In this document: positions 34,129 to 44,300 of the stretch, one piece after another
How positions within the stretch are numbered: position 1 is the first letter of the stretch
Layout: every line of letters begins with the position of its first letter
NCBI RefSeq assembly: GCF_003449015.1
Contig: NZ_QRGD01000003.1
Coordinates: 434,001 to 498,000 of the forward strand
DNA from: Aureibaculum luteum
Lineage (GTDB): Bacteria > Bacteroidota > Bacteroidia > Flavobacteriales > Flavobacteriaceae
DNA: 64,000 nt
Direction of reading: 5' to 3'
Position numbers and translations under genes: made by a program
The notes under the pieces: generated by a model
The model's database searches: none
Seen by the model: only the letters and a program-made list of their open reading frames with translations
What the model was told of the DNA's origin: nothing

Positions 34129-36057
34129 ATGTTAAAAAGTAGTATTGACAAAGCAACAGGATTCGAAAAAAGATTTGAAAACATAGGCACCGTTGTTTAC
34201 GAGAATTCTACTACTGCCTCTAAGGCAGTTGCTCAAGAAATAGCAGATCTTATTCGTGTTAAACAAGCTCAAAAGCAACCTTGTATTTTAGGACTAGCAA
34301 CAGGATCTTCACCAAAAAGTTTATATGCAGAATTGGTACGTTTACATAAAGAAGAGGGCTTAAGTTTTAAAAATGTCGTTTCATTTAATTTAGATGAATA
34401 CTACCCAATGGAGCCTGATGCTGTAAATAGCTATGTTCGTTTTATGAAAGAGCAGTTATTTAACCATGTAGATATTTTACCAGAAAATCATCATGTTCCA
34501 GATGGTACCTTGTCTAAAGCTGAAATTGCTAATTATTGTGATCAATATGAAAATAAAATTGAAGCATTAGGTGGTCTTGATTTACAAATTTTAGGTATTG
34601 GTGGTAATGGGCACATCGGTTTTAACGAATCTGGATCGCTACAGAATTCTAAAACACGTTTGGTTGCCTTAGACCATATTACAAGAGTTGCTGCTAGTGG
34701 TGATTTTTCAGGATTAGAAAACACACCTAGAACTGCAATTACACTAGGTGTTAAAAAAATAATGGAGGCCAAAAGAGTGATTCTTTTAGCTTGGGGTGAG
34801 AGAAAATCTAACATTATAAAAGCTTCTACCGAAAGTGAAGTAACCAGCAGTGTACCTGCATCATTTTTGCAAGAACATGATAACGCTACTTTTGTTTTAG
34901 ATAAAGAAGCGGCTTCAAAATTAACAAGAATTAATACGCCTTGGTTAGTTGAAAAAATTGTTTGGACAGATAGACTGATCAGAAAAGCAGTATTGAGTCT
35001 AGCTCTTTACTTAAAGAAACCAATTTTAATGTTAACTGATGCCGATTATATAGAGAATGGTATGAGTGATTTATTAGCAGATTCTGGTCCGGCATACGAT
35101 ATCAACATTAAAATATTTAATAAATTACAAAACACCATTACAGGATGGCCAGGTGGTAAACCCAATGCAGATGATAGTAAAAGACCTGAACGTGCTGAAC
35201 CAGCAAAAAAACGTGTGCTAATTTTTAGTCCACACCCTGATGATGATATTATTAGTATGGGTGGCACATTTAAAAGATTACATGAGCAAGGACACGAAGT
35301 TCATGTAGGTTATCAAACCTCAGGTAATATTGCTGTTGCAGATGATGAGGCATTGCGTTTTGCTCGCTTTGTATGCGATTATAACGACAAATTTAAAATT
35401 GAAAATAAAGAGGCAGAAAATATTTATAAAAAAGCAGCTGAATTTTTAAAAAACAAGAAATCAAGTGAAATAGACACGCCAGAAGTAAGATATATAAAAG
35501 GGATCATTAGAAAAGGTGAGGCAAGAGCGACTTGTCATTTCATTGGTATTCCAGATGAGCAAATTCATTTTATGGAATTGCCTTTTTACGAAACAGGTAC
35601 TATAGAAAAAAACCCATTAGGCAAAGCTGACATCAAGATTACTCATGATTTAATTGAAAAAATTAAACCTCATCAAATATATGCAGCTGGTGATTTAGCA
35701 GATCCACACGGTACTCATAAAGTATGTTTAGATTCTGTTTTTGCTGCCTTAAAAGAATTAAAACCTAAAAAATTCATGGAAGATTGCTGGGTTTGGTTAT
35801 ATAGAGGAGCATGGCAAGAATGGGGTATTGACGAGATAGAAATGGCAGTACCAATGGGACCAGACCAAGTATTAGAAAAACGTAAAGGTATCTTTAAACA
35901 TCAATCTCAAAAAGATGGTGTCGTTTTTCAAGGGGCAGACAGTAGAGAATTTTGGCAACGTGCAGAAGATAGGAATAAAGAGACCGCTAGTTTATATGAT
36001 GTTCTTGGATTGTCACATTACGCTGCTATGGAAGCATTTGTTAGATATCATTTTTAA
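34129..36057 (+). CDS. nagB: Glucosamine-6-phosphate deaminase fused to a PIG-L-type deacetylase domain
   Basis: The 642-residue protein has an N-terminal NagB domain (about 1-270; SFNLDEYYPM and LGIGGNGHIGFNESG). The C-terminal LmbE/PIG-L domain (about 355-640) has the zinc motif FSPHPDDDIISMGG and a later GDLADPHGTHKVC. This fusion is characteristic of Bacteroidota NagB. It converts glucosamine-6-phosphate to fructose-6-phosphate; the C-terminal domain may deacetylate a related sugar. It follows the kinase by 36 bases and ends the amino-sugar region. Confidence 0.92.
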   Translation: MLKSSIDKATGFEKRFENIGTVVYENSTTASKAVAQEIADLIRVKQAQKQPCILGLATGSSPKSLYAELVRLHKEEGLSFKNVVSFNLDEYYPMEPDAVNSYVRFMKEQLFNHVDILPENHHVPDGTLSKAEIANYCDQYENKIEALGGLDLQILGIGGNGHIGFNESGSLQNSKTRLVALDHITRVAASGDFSGLENTPRTAITLGVKKIMEAKRVILLAWGERKSNIIKASTESEVTSSVPASFLQEHDNATFVLDKEAASKLTRINTPWLVEKIVWTDRLIRKAVLSLALYLKKPILMLTDADYIENGMSDLLADSGPAYDINIKIFNKLQNTITGWPGGKPNADDSKRPERAEPAKKRVLIFSPHPDDDIISMGGTFKRLHEQGHEVHVGYQTSGNIAVADDEALRFARFVCDYNDKFKIENKEAENIYKKAAEFLKNKKSSEIDTPEVRYIKGIIRKGEARATCHFIGIPDEQIHFMELPFYETGTIEKNPLGKADIKITHDLIEKIKPHQIYAAGDLADPHGTHKVCLDSVFAALKELKPKKFMEDCWVWLYRGAWQEWGIDEIEMAVPMGPDQVLEKRKGIFKHQSQKDGVVFQGADSREFWQRAEDRNKETASLYDVLGLSHYAAMEAFVRYHF

Positions 36058-36115
36058 CATGATTATGACAAGTAATTTATAGCTAATTATTAAAATACAA
36101 ATAACAAAAAGTATT

Positions 36116-36157
36116 GTAGAGTTATATATTTAGAAATATATAACTCTACTTTCTTTT
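36116..36157. terminator. Terminator hairpin after nagB
   Basis: GTAGAGTTATATAT (36116-36129) pairs with ATATATAACTCTAC (36136-36149), followed by TTTCTTTT. It lies between convergent genes and overlaps the stop codon of the minus-strand gene. Confidence 0.7.
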
Positions 36158-36649
36158 ATAAATATTCTTTACATAAGGCCTCCAGGTTTTACCATTATTC
36201 TTTGTGTAACCCACAATCAATTCGTTTTCAGTTTCTGAAAGGGGCTTATAAATCAATTTGAAAGAAACTTCTTCTCCCACTTTATCTTTGACTTTAGTCT
36301 CTGATTCTAAGTTCGTAAATATTAAGCTTTCATTATCAAATTCGCCTTTATATATTTCTATACTACCCACAGGAATATCCAACGATAATAAACGAAATGC
36401 TTTGTCACATTCATCACTACCAATGGTATTGGTTAAATTAATAACGTAATTTTCTTTATTTAACTTTACTTTTTCAGTAATAAAGGTATCCTCGATTACA
36501 AATTCAGAATTTCCTTCCCCTGACTTCACCCAACCTTTTGTAGGTATGTAACTAAAAACATCAATGCTATAACTACCTACTAAAAAATTAATAGTACTAA
36601 ATCTATTAGATATTGCCTCTTCAGTAATAGTTGGCATGTATGATAGCAT
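36146..36649 (-). CDS. Uncharacterised protein, possibly DUF1579-like
   Basis: The 167-residue soluble protein is beta-rich (FLVGSYSIDVFSYIPTKGW; GSIEIYKGEFDNESLIFTN) and ends in a strand-like segment with NGKTWRPYVKNIY. The layout recalls lipocalin-like DUF1579 proteins, but this is a loose match. The start may be the first or fifth codon. It stands alone in a region flanked by a 267-base gap without features. Function unknown. Confidence 0.55.
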   Translation of the reverse strand: MLSYMPTITEEAISNRFSTINFLVGSYSIDVFSYIPTKGWVKSGEGNSEFVIEDTFITEKVKLNKENYVINLTNTIGSDECDKAFRLLSLDIPVGSIEIYKGEFDNESLIFTNLESETKVKDKVGEEVSFKLIYKPLSETENELIVGYTKNNGKTWRPYVKNIYKRK

Positions 36650-36916
36650 AATTGGATTTTTGATTAATAAACTCTTCTATGTATTATAGACGATGAAAAT
36701 TGTAATGTGTTACAAACTTTAACATTTGATTCTATAATATTCTATGTAAGAACAAAATAAACTATGTGTAATAAAAAAGACTTAAATTGCTATTATTCTC
36801 ATATTTACGAGGTGTTATTCATTATTCTAATCAATAAAAGCAATTATTAATATGAATTTTATTTATAATATAAAACTCAACAAACACTAATAAAACACTT
36901 GAAGACCAAAACTATT

Positions 36917-38371
36917 TTAATCCATTACAAATTTAAAACCTGCTGAAATTATACCAGATTGTAAACCCGTATTTCTTTCGTAATAACTATATCTCAAATC
37001 AATAGTTTTTAATCCAAATTTTTGAATTTTTAGTTTCGTGAAAATATCTGTGTATTTAATTCCGAAACTATACTGATTCGCATTAAACTCGGACAAATCA
37101 TAATCAGAAGTATAATAAGCTTGTGTAGAAAAATGCTCTTCATACGGAGCAAAATAATCTGCTGCTGTTTGATTATAAAATCTATATGCAGGGTATAACG
37201 TAAACTTATCTCCAATTTTTATAGGCAACTCAATACTAGCCGTGTGAGATGAAACACCCCAATCATCAGAATAATACCGGTAATAGGTTCGTACTGTTAA
37301 AAATTCGTTTAAGTAATAATTAAAACGCATTCCTATTGGGGTTTTAAATCGTGAATTGGGCAATCTTTCAATATCATCTGCCAACTGAAAAACATCTTTA
37401 TTTGATTTAGATGTATAATTATCTATACTATTAGCATTTCCAATATAATAATTGGCTCTATCACCAAAATAAACACGTTGCATTGGATTTGAAAGCCATC
37501 CTTCTTGCTTAACCACATCTACAAACAATGATAATTGAGCATTTTTACTTAAAATTTGAGAAAAGCTTAATGACAGTGAGTAGGTATTTCGTTTATCATC
37601 ATCAACTAAAGTAGTGTTAAAAGCACTCCAACTATTCGTACTATTTTTATCAATAATATCACCAGATTGATCTAAAATATCAATATTTGAGAAAAAACCA
37701 CTATTTAAATTTTGATTTGCCTCATTATAAGAATCTATTTCAGTTGGATATACAGGTTTCCATTTATCGAAAAATGCATTTGCTTTAATACTAATCTCCG
37801 TATTTTTTTCATTAAAAAGTAGTGCATAACTGCCCCCAAACCCAATAGAAGTGTAATCATATTCTTTAGCTAAGCTAACATTAGCTCCCCAAATTTTATT
37901 TCTATCATCAGAGCTGTGACTATAACTTGCATTTACATTAATCCATGTGTCTTTTTGAGAAGCCCCTGACGAAGCTACCCACGGGCTACCATTCGCCTCT
38001 GTTGGAAAATCATCATCATCATCATCGTCGTCGTCATCTCCTCCTTGGGAGGCTCCAGAACTATCAAAAGGATCTAAGTTACTCGATGAAGCCGACGTAT
38101 AAGCTGAGATTCCAGCATCGATAATCAACACATCGTCATCATTTAAGGGTATTGAAATTGTAATAGTTGGTGTAAAATCAGTCAATTCCTCAGTACCAAT
38201 ACCACCAGTAACTGCAGCATTATCACCATCTTGACTATAATAACTAGATAAAATATCTACTTCTACATTTTCTAACACTCTCTTTTTATAGGAAGTTTCT
38301 GGAGTTTTTTCTTGAGCAAAAACCAAAAAGGATGCAAAGCAACTGACAACTACTAAAACTAATTTTTTCAT
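36917..38371 (-). CDS. DUF3570 family outer-membrane beta-barrel protein
   Basis: The 484-residue protein has a signal peptide (VVVSCFASFLVFAQE) and alternating beta-strands that end in a barrel-like C-terminus (SGIISAGFKFVMD), as in DUF3570 proteins. A run of ten Asp residues lies near residue 115, encoded by a trinucleotide tract at 38009-38038. It is the last gene of a minus-strand unit with thioredoxin, ApbE and DUF4266, so it probably forms the outer-membrane part of that system. Function unknown. Confidence 0.82.
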   Translation of the reverse strand: MKKLVLVVVSCFASFLVFAQEKTPETSYKKRVLENVEVDILSSYYSQDGDNAAVTGGIGTEELTDFTPTITISIPLNDDDVLIIDAGISAYTSASSSNLDPFDSSGASQGGDDDDDDDDDDFPTEANGSPWVASSGASQKDTWINVNASYSHSSDDRNKIWGANVSLAKEYDYTSIGFGGSYALLFNEKNTEISIKANAFFDKWKPVYPTEIDSYNEANQNLNSGFFSNIDILDQSGDIIDKNSTNSWSAFNTTLVDDDKRNTYSLSLSFSQILSKNAQLSLFVDVVKQEGWLSNPMQRVYFGDRANYYIGNANSIDNYTSKSNKDVFQLADDIERLPNSRFKTPIGMRFNYYLNEFLTVRTYYRYYSDDWGVSSHTASIELPIKIGDKFTLYPAYRFYNQTAADYFAPYEEHFSTQAYYTSDYDLSEFNANQYSFGIKYTDIFTKLKIQKFGLKTIDLRYSYYERNTGLQSGIISAGFKFVMD

Positions 38372-38380
38372 AAACTCAAT

Positions 38381-38593
38381 TTAATTACAACCACAACCTC
38401 CACCTGTTTTTCCACCGTTAGCACCAGATGCCGACTCTCTATACAATTGGAAATTGGTTTCAAAACGGTCAATTTTATTAGCTGACAATACCATGTCAGG
38501 ATCATTTAGGTTGATTTTTTCATATTCTTTTACAGCAACACATGAACTAAAAACCATCATTACCAAGACTAAAAGTGCAATTTTTTTTAACAT
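38381..38593 (-). CDS. DUF4266 small lipoprotein with Gly/Cys-rich tail
   Basis: The 70-residue lipoprotein has the lipobox VFSSC, a conserved middle (NLNDPDMVLSANKIDRFE) and the tail SASGANGGKTGGGCGCN. Two cysteines in the tail and its pairing with ApbE and thioredoxin genes suggest a redox role. The segment ESASGAN loosely resembles the site that ApbE flavinylates (D-x-x-S-G-A-T), but the terminal Thr is replaced by Asn. Its start codon overlaps the apbE stop, so the genes are coupled. Confidence 0.82.
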   Translation of the reverse strand: MLKKIALLVLVMMVFSSCVAVKEYEKINLNDPDMVLSANKIDRFETNFQLYRESASGANGGKTGGGCGCN

Positions 38594-39573
38594 TATTTAT
38601 TGATGTTTATATTGTTTGATTTATGAATAATTCCTTTATCATCAATGATAATACATTCTACATTTGGCAATTGATTTATCCTATTTAACCCCACTTCAAT
38701 ACCCATTACAAAAACAGAAGTTGCCAATGCATCGGCTAATTCAGCTTTGGGTGCAAAAACAGTAACGCTAATTATGCCACTTGATGGATAACCAGTACGC
38801 GGATCAATAATATGCGAATATCTTTTACCATTTATAGCCACAAACTTTTCATAATTACCTGAAGTAACCACAGCTCCGTTTTTTATAGGTAATAAACCGA
38901 ACGCATTTTTTTTATTTAACGGGTTTGTTATTGCAACCTTCCAATAATCACCATTAGGTTGTCTACCCCATGTGTTCATATCTCCAGATGCATTGATAAT
39001 ACCACCTTTAACACCTTTGTTTATAAGTAATTGCTTGGCTTTATCAGCAGCATAACCTTTACCGATAGCACCAAAACCAATTTTCATTCCTTTTAATTTT
39101 AAATATACTGTTTGCTTATTTTTATCGAGTACAATATTCTGATACCCAACTTTCGCAACTGAAGCTTTGATACTCTCTTCGGAAGGCATTTTAGTCATGA
39201 GACCATCAAATTTCCATATATGATCCATAGACGCATAACTAATATCAAAAGCTCCATCAGTTAGTTTAGAAATTGCCAAAGCCCTTTCAATTAAATCAAA
39301 TAATTCTTTATCAACTTTAACAGGATTAATTCCTGCATTTCTATTTATTTCAGAAGTTTGTGAATTAGCATCCCAAGAGGAAATTAATTGCTCAATACGT
39401 TTAATCTCTTTTATAGCGGTGGTAATGTAACTATTCCCTTCAAGGGAATCATTCGCGATGACAGAAATATCAAACCTACTACCCATTAATTTTAAGGTTT
39501 GTCGGTAAGCAGTCTGTGCCTCAAGTGTTGAAAACACCAGAAGAAAAATACCTATACAGATATACTTGGGCAT
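38593..39573 (-). CDS. apbE: FAD:protein FMN transferase (ApbE family)
   Basis: The 326-residue protein has a signal peptide (GIFLLVFSTLEAQ) and ApbE landmarks: MGSRFDISV, GFGAIGKGYAADKA, SGDMNTWG and HIIDPRTGYPS. ApbE attaches FMN covalently to Thr or Ser of exported proteins. It is translated between the thioredoxin gene and DUF4266, which suggests that a product of the same operon is its acceptor. The acceptor cannot be proven from sequence. Confidence 0.92.
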   Translation of the reverse strand: MPKYICIGIFLLVFSTLEAQTAYRQTLKLMGSRFDISVIANDSLEGNSYITTAIKEIKRIEQLISSWDANSQTSEINRNAGINPVKVDKELFDLIERALAISKLTDGAFDISYASMDHIWKFDGLMTKMPSEESIKASVAKVGYQNIVLDKNKQTVYLKLKGMKIGFGAIGKGYAADKAKQLLINKGVKGGIINASGDMNTWGRQPNGDYWKVAITNPLNKKNAFGLLPIKNGAVVTSGNYEKFVAINGKRYSHIIDPRTGYPSSGIISVTVFAPKAELADALATSVFVMGIEVGLNRINQLPNVECIIIDDKGIIHKSNNININK

Positions 39574-39581
39574 GTATTATT

Positions 39582-40022
39582 TTATATTGAATTAAGGATC
39601 TCGATATACTCGGTCACACTCACTTTTTTATAACCAGTTGAACCTAATAATTCACCGTTCTTATCTAAAACAGCTACAAAAGGAAAAAAACCTTGTTTGT
39701 TATATTCTTCGGCTAATTTGTTGTTTTTTTCTTGTTGAGATTTACTTAATTTATTCTTCTTTTTTCTAGGAAAATCAGCAAGTAACATTACGTAATGCTC
39801 TTTTGCATAGCCTTTGAATTCATCTGAACTCCAAATCTCATTATCTAATTTTATGCATGGGGCACACCAATCTGATCCTTGAAATACTAAAATTATTTTT
39901 TGATTTTCAATAGTGGCTATTTTTTTTGCTTCTTGCAAATCTGATTGCCACTCTTGAGCTGTAACCTTGAAAGAAAGGCTAATTACCAGACAAACGAGTA
40001 GAATTTTTTTGGTCATAATCAA
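39582..40022 (-). CDS. Exported thioredoxin-family protein
   Basis: The 146-residue protein has a signal peptide (LLVCLVISLSFKVTAQE) and a thioredoxin fold with the active site WCAPC (GSDWCAPCIKLD). It would act in the periplasm as a disulfide oxidoreductase. It is the first gene of the unit thioredoxin - apbE - DUF4266 - DUF3570, and the cysteines in the DUF4266 tail are a plausible target. A basic KKKKNKLSKSQQEKN insert is unusual for a simple thioredoxin. Confidence 0.85.
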   Translation of the reverse strand: MIMTKKILLVCLVISLSFKVTAQEWQSDLQEAKKIATIENQKIILVFQGSDWCAPCIKLDNEIWSSDEFKGYAKEHYVMLLADFPRKKKNKLSKSQQEKNNKLAEEYNKQGFFPFVAVLDKNGELLGSTGYKKVSVTEYIEILNSI

Positions 40023-40115
40023 AGGAATACTATTTTAACGAAATATATTTAAGCAAATTGCTCGTAATTAACCAAATTGCCCTTATTTAACTTTACTTTA
40101 ACTTTGTATCCATTC

Positions 40116-41333
40116 TTATTGGATACAGCTTTCAAAATCTTCCCAAAAGCTAACATAAGATTTAGTAACCACATCTGCATCTTCAACCGTAAAAGGAACT
40201 TTTAGTGCCAATGGAGCAAATGCCATTGCCATTCTGTGATCATTATATGTTTTTAACGTAACATCTCTATTAAAGGGATTTGCTGAAGGGGTTAGTCGTA
40301 AACTTTTATCTGTAATTACAACGGCAGCACCAAACTTACCTAGTTCATTTTGCAGAGCAACTAAACGGTCCGTTTCCTTAATTTTCAGGGTGTGCAATCC
40401 TGATAAATCACAACCCATCCCTAAACCAAAACACGTTACTGCAATGGTTTGAGCAATATCTGGAGCTTCCTGCAAGTTTAGCGTTAAAATTTCAGAAGTA
40501 GGTGTATTTACCTTGGTTAGTGTTATTGAATTATTTTCAAATTCCGTTAGTACACCCAATTTTTGGTATATAGCAGACAAACAACTATCGCCTTGAAGAC
40601 TTTCTTTATTGTATGAAGATAACGTCAGGGATTTACCAACTTCACTCAACGCAACTAAACTATAAAAGTAAGATGCAGAACTCCAGTCAGATTCTACTGT
40701 AATTGTTTTATCCTTTATGGTTTTTTGTGGTTTTATTACAATGGTATTATCTTCCCAAATCGTAGAAACGCCCAATTGATTCAATAAATCTAACGTCATT
40801 TCTAAATAAGGTCTAGAAGTAATTTCTTCTAACAATTCTATTTCGAGTCCGTTTTCTAAACTAGGAGCAATCAATACCAAAGCAGAAATATATTGGCTAC
40901 TTACATTCCCGTTAATAGCTACTTTTTGCTCTGAAATTTTTTTGCCTTTAATGGCTATTGGCGGATAGCCCTCTTTATCGACATACGCAATATCTGCACC
41001 CAACATTTGCAATGCATCAACCAAAATTTTAATAGGCCTATTTTTCATACGTTCAGAACCCGTTAAAACCACTTCTCTACCCTCTTTTACAGCAAAATAT
41101 GCTGTTAAAAAACGCATGGCAGTTCCAGCATGCCCAATATCTACTAACTTCTTTGTAGCATGCAAGGCATGTGTTAAATGGACAGAATCATCAGAGTCAG
41201 ATACATTTTCTAATTCTAAATTAGGAAAAAATTGTTGTAAAATCAACAACCTGTTCGATTCACTTTTAGAACCTGAAATTTTAATTGAACAAGTAACTAT
41301 TTGTTTATCAGTATAATCTAAAAATAAATCCAT
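40116..41333 (-). CDS. aroA: 3-phosphoshikimate 1-carboxyvinyltransferase (EPSP synthase)
   Basis: The 405-residue protein contains the EPSP synthase landmarks SKSESNRLLIL, GTAMRFLTAYFA, ESDWSSASYFYSLVAL and YNDHRMAMAFAPLAL. It joins shikimate-3-phosphate to phosphoenolpyruvate in aromatic amino acid synthesis. It is slightly shorter than the E. coli enzyme, which is usual in Bacteroidota. It is transcribed away from the divergent gene at 41396. Confidence 0.93.
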   Translation of the reverse strand: MDLFLDYTDKQIVTCSIKISGSKSESNRLLILQQFFPNLELENVSDSDDSVHLTHALHATKKLVDIGHAGTAMRFLTAYFAVKEGREVVLTGSERMKNRPIKILVDALQMLGADIAYVDKEGYPPIAIKGKKISEQKVAINGNVSSQYISALVLIAPSLENGLEIELLEEITSRPYLEMTLDLLNQLGVSTIWEDNTIVIKPQKTIKDKTITVESDWSSASYFYSLVALSEVGKSLTLSSYNKESLQGDSCLSAIYQKLGVLTEFENNSITLTKVNTPTSEILTLNLQEAPDIAQTIAVTCFGLGMGCDLSGLHTLKIKETDRLVALQNELGKFGAAVVITDKSLRLTPSANPFNRDVTLKTYNDHRMAMAFAPLALKVPFTVEDADVVTKSYVSFWEDFESCIQ

Positions 41334-41395
41334 CTAACTCGTTTCTAATTTAATTTATTATCCTTAATTTTAGCTACTATCAACAAACCTAAACC

Positions 41396-44300
41396 ATGAA
41401 AAAAATATTCTTCCTTGCCCTTTGCTTATTATTTGTAACTGCTGACAAAGTTAACGCACAAAAAAGACAAAAAAAACAAAAAACGCAAGAACCTCTCTTT
41501 ACTGAAAAATATTATGATGCTATGCAATGGCGAAATATAGGTCCATTTCGTGGCGGTAGAAGTGCTGCGGTAACTGGCGTTCCAGGTAAGGCCAACCTTT
41601 ATTATTTTGGAGCTACAGGTGGCGGTGTTTGGCGTACTACCGATGCCGGTAATACTTGGGAGAACATTTCAGATGGTTTTTTTGGAGGTTCTGTTGGTGC
41701 TGTAGCTGTTTCTGAGTGGGATAATAATGTAATCTATGTGGGTATGGGCGAAAAAACTATTCGTGGTAATGTCTCCTCTGGTGATGGCATTTATAAATCT
41801 GTCGATGCTGGAAAAACATGGAAACATATGGGGTTAAAAAATTCGAGACACATACCTAGAGTAAGAATTCATCCAAAAAACCCTGATATTGTATATGCTG
41901 CTGTTTTGGGAGATTTATATAAGTCTTCCGAAGAACGTGGTGTTTATAAATCTACCGATGGTGGTGAAAATTGGAAAAAAGTTCTTTTTGCCAATGCCGA
42001 CGCTGGAGCAATAGATTTAATACTTGACCCTAACAATCCCCGTATCATTTATGCTTCTACTTGGAATGCCAGACGAACACCTTACAGCTTGTCTAGTGGA
42101 GGTGAAGGTTCTGCGTTGTATAAAAGTACAGACGAAGGAGAAACGTGGATCAACATCAGTGCAAATGAAGGATTACCAAAAGGGATATGGGGTATTAGTG
42201 GTGTAACAGTTTCTCCTGTAAATTCTGATATTGTTTGGGCGTTAATAGAAAACAAAGATGGAGGTGTTTATAAATCTACAGATGCTGGTAAAACATGGAA
42301 ACTTATAAATAAAGAGCGAAAATTACGTCAACGTGCGTGGTATTATACGCGGATATATGCTGACACTCAAGATGAAAACGGATTATATGTCTTAAATGTA
42401 AGCTATCATCAATCTAAAGATGGTGGTAAAACGTATAAAACCTATGGAGCTCCACACGGAGATCATCATGACTTATGGATGGATCCGAATGACAATCAAC
42501 GTATGATTATTGGTGATGACGGTGGGGCACAAATTAGTTTTGATGCTGGCGAAAATTGGTCTACATATCACAATCAGCCTACGTCACAATTTTATAGAGT
42601 GGTTACAGATAATCACTTTCCGTATAGAATTTATGGTGCTCAACAAGATAATTCGACTGTACGTATTTCGCACAGAACCGACGGCAGATATATTACAGAA
42701 AGTGATTGGGAAAGTACAGCAGGTGGTGAAAGTGCTCATATCGCTGTTGATCCAACTAATGACGACATTGTTTATGGTGGAAGTTATGGTGCTTTTTTAA
42801 CGAGAATTAACCATAAAACGAACGAACGAAGAGCTGTAAATGTTTGGCCAGACGACCCTATGGGACATGGTGCCGAAGATTTTAAATATCGTTTCCAATG
42901 GAATTTCCCAGTGTTGTTTTCTCCTAATAATCCTAAAAAATTATATGCAGCCTCAAATCACTTACATGCCACCACAAACGAAGGTCAATCATGGGAAATT
43001 ATAAGTCCTGATTTAACCAGAAATGATCCTAAAACATTAGGCCCATCAGGTGGACCCATCACCAAAGACAATACAAGTGTAGAATATTATGCAACTATAT
43101 TTGCCGTTGCAGAATCTCCAATAGAAAATGGATTGATTTGGACGGGGTCTGATGACGGATTGGTACATGTTACCAAAGACGGTGGAGTAACTTGGAACAA
43201 TGTTACGCCTAAGATTATGCCCGAATGGATGATGATAAACTGTATAGAAATTGACCCATTTAATAAGGGTGGTGCTTACATCGTAGGTACAAAATATAAA
43301 ACTGGAGATTACAGCCCTTATATCTATAAAACTACTGATTATGGGGTGACTTGGACAAAATTAACCAACGGAATTGGAAATGAATCTTTTACTAGAGCTT
43401 TACGTGCCGATCCTAAAAGAAAAGGATTGTTATATGCTGGTACCGAACGCGGAATGTATATCAGTTTTGATGATGGTAATAATTGGACTCAATTTCAATT
43501 GAATTTACCTATTGTTCCGATAACAGATTTAACCATTAAAAATGACAATTTAATTGCTGCTACACAAGGTCGTTCTTTTTGGATTATTGATGATTTAACA
43601 CCGCTGCATCAATTAGATAAAAATATAATATCAAAAGATTTCTATCTATACAAACCAATGGACAGCTATAAAATGGGCGGCGGTAGAGGATCCAAATCTA
43701 AAACCAATGGGCAAAACCATTATGGAGGTGTCGCTATCAATTTTTATGTAAAAGATACAGCGAAAGCAGATACCATTTCCTTATCATTCTTGGACAACAA
43801 CAAACAATTGATAAAAAAATACAGTACACACCCAGACAAAGAGAAAAAGGAAGAAACCTTAAAAGTTAACCCTGGTAACAACATCTTCAATTGGAATATG
43901 ATGTATGCTGGTGCTGAAAAAGTAGACGGTATGATTTTATGGTGGGCATCTCTAAATGGACCACAAGCAATACCAGGAAATTACAATGTAGTATTGTCAA
44001 AAAATAATAAGACTGAAACCAAAGATTTTACAATTTTAAAAGATCCTAGAAGCGAATCTACTCAAGAAGATTTACAAGCTCAATTCGATTTTATTATTGA
44101 AGTCCGCGATAAATTGACTGAAATACATAAAGCCTTAAAAAATGTTAAGAAGGTAAAAGATCAGATTACTGTATTAAAAAAGTCAATTACTGATAAGGAT
44201 AAGCATAAAGTACTTCTAGATTTTGCAAACAAAATTTCGAAAGAAGTAACAGTTATTGAAAATAATCTTTATCAAACAAAAAGCAAAAGCAATCAAGACC

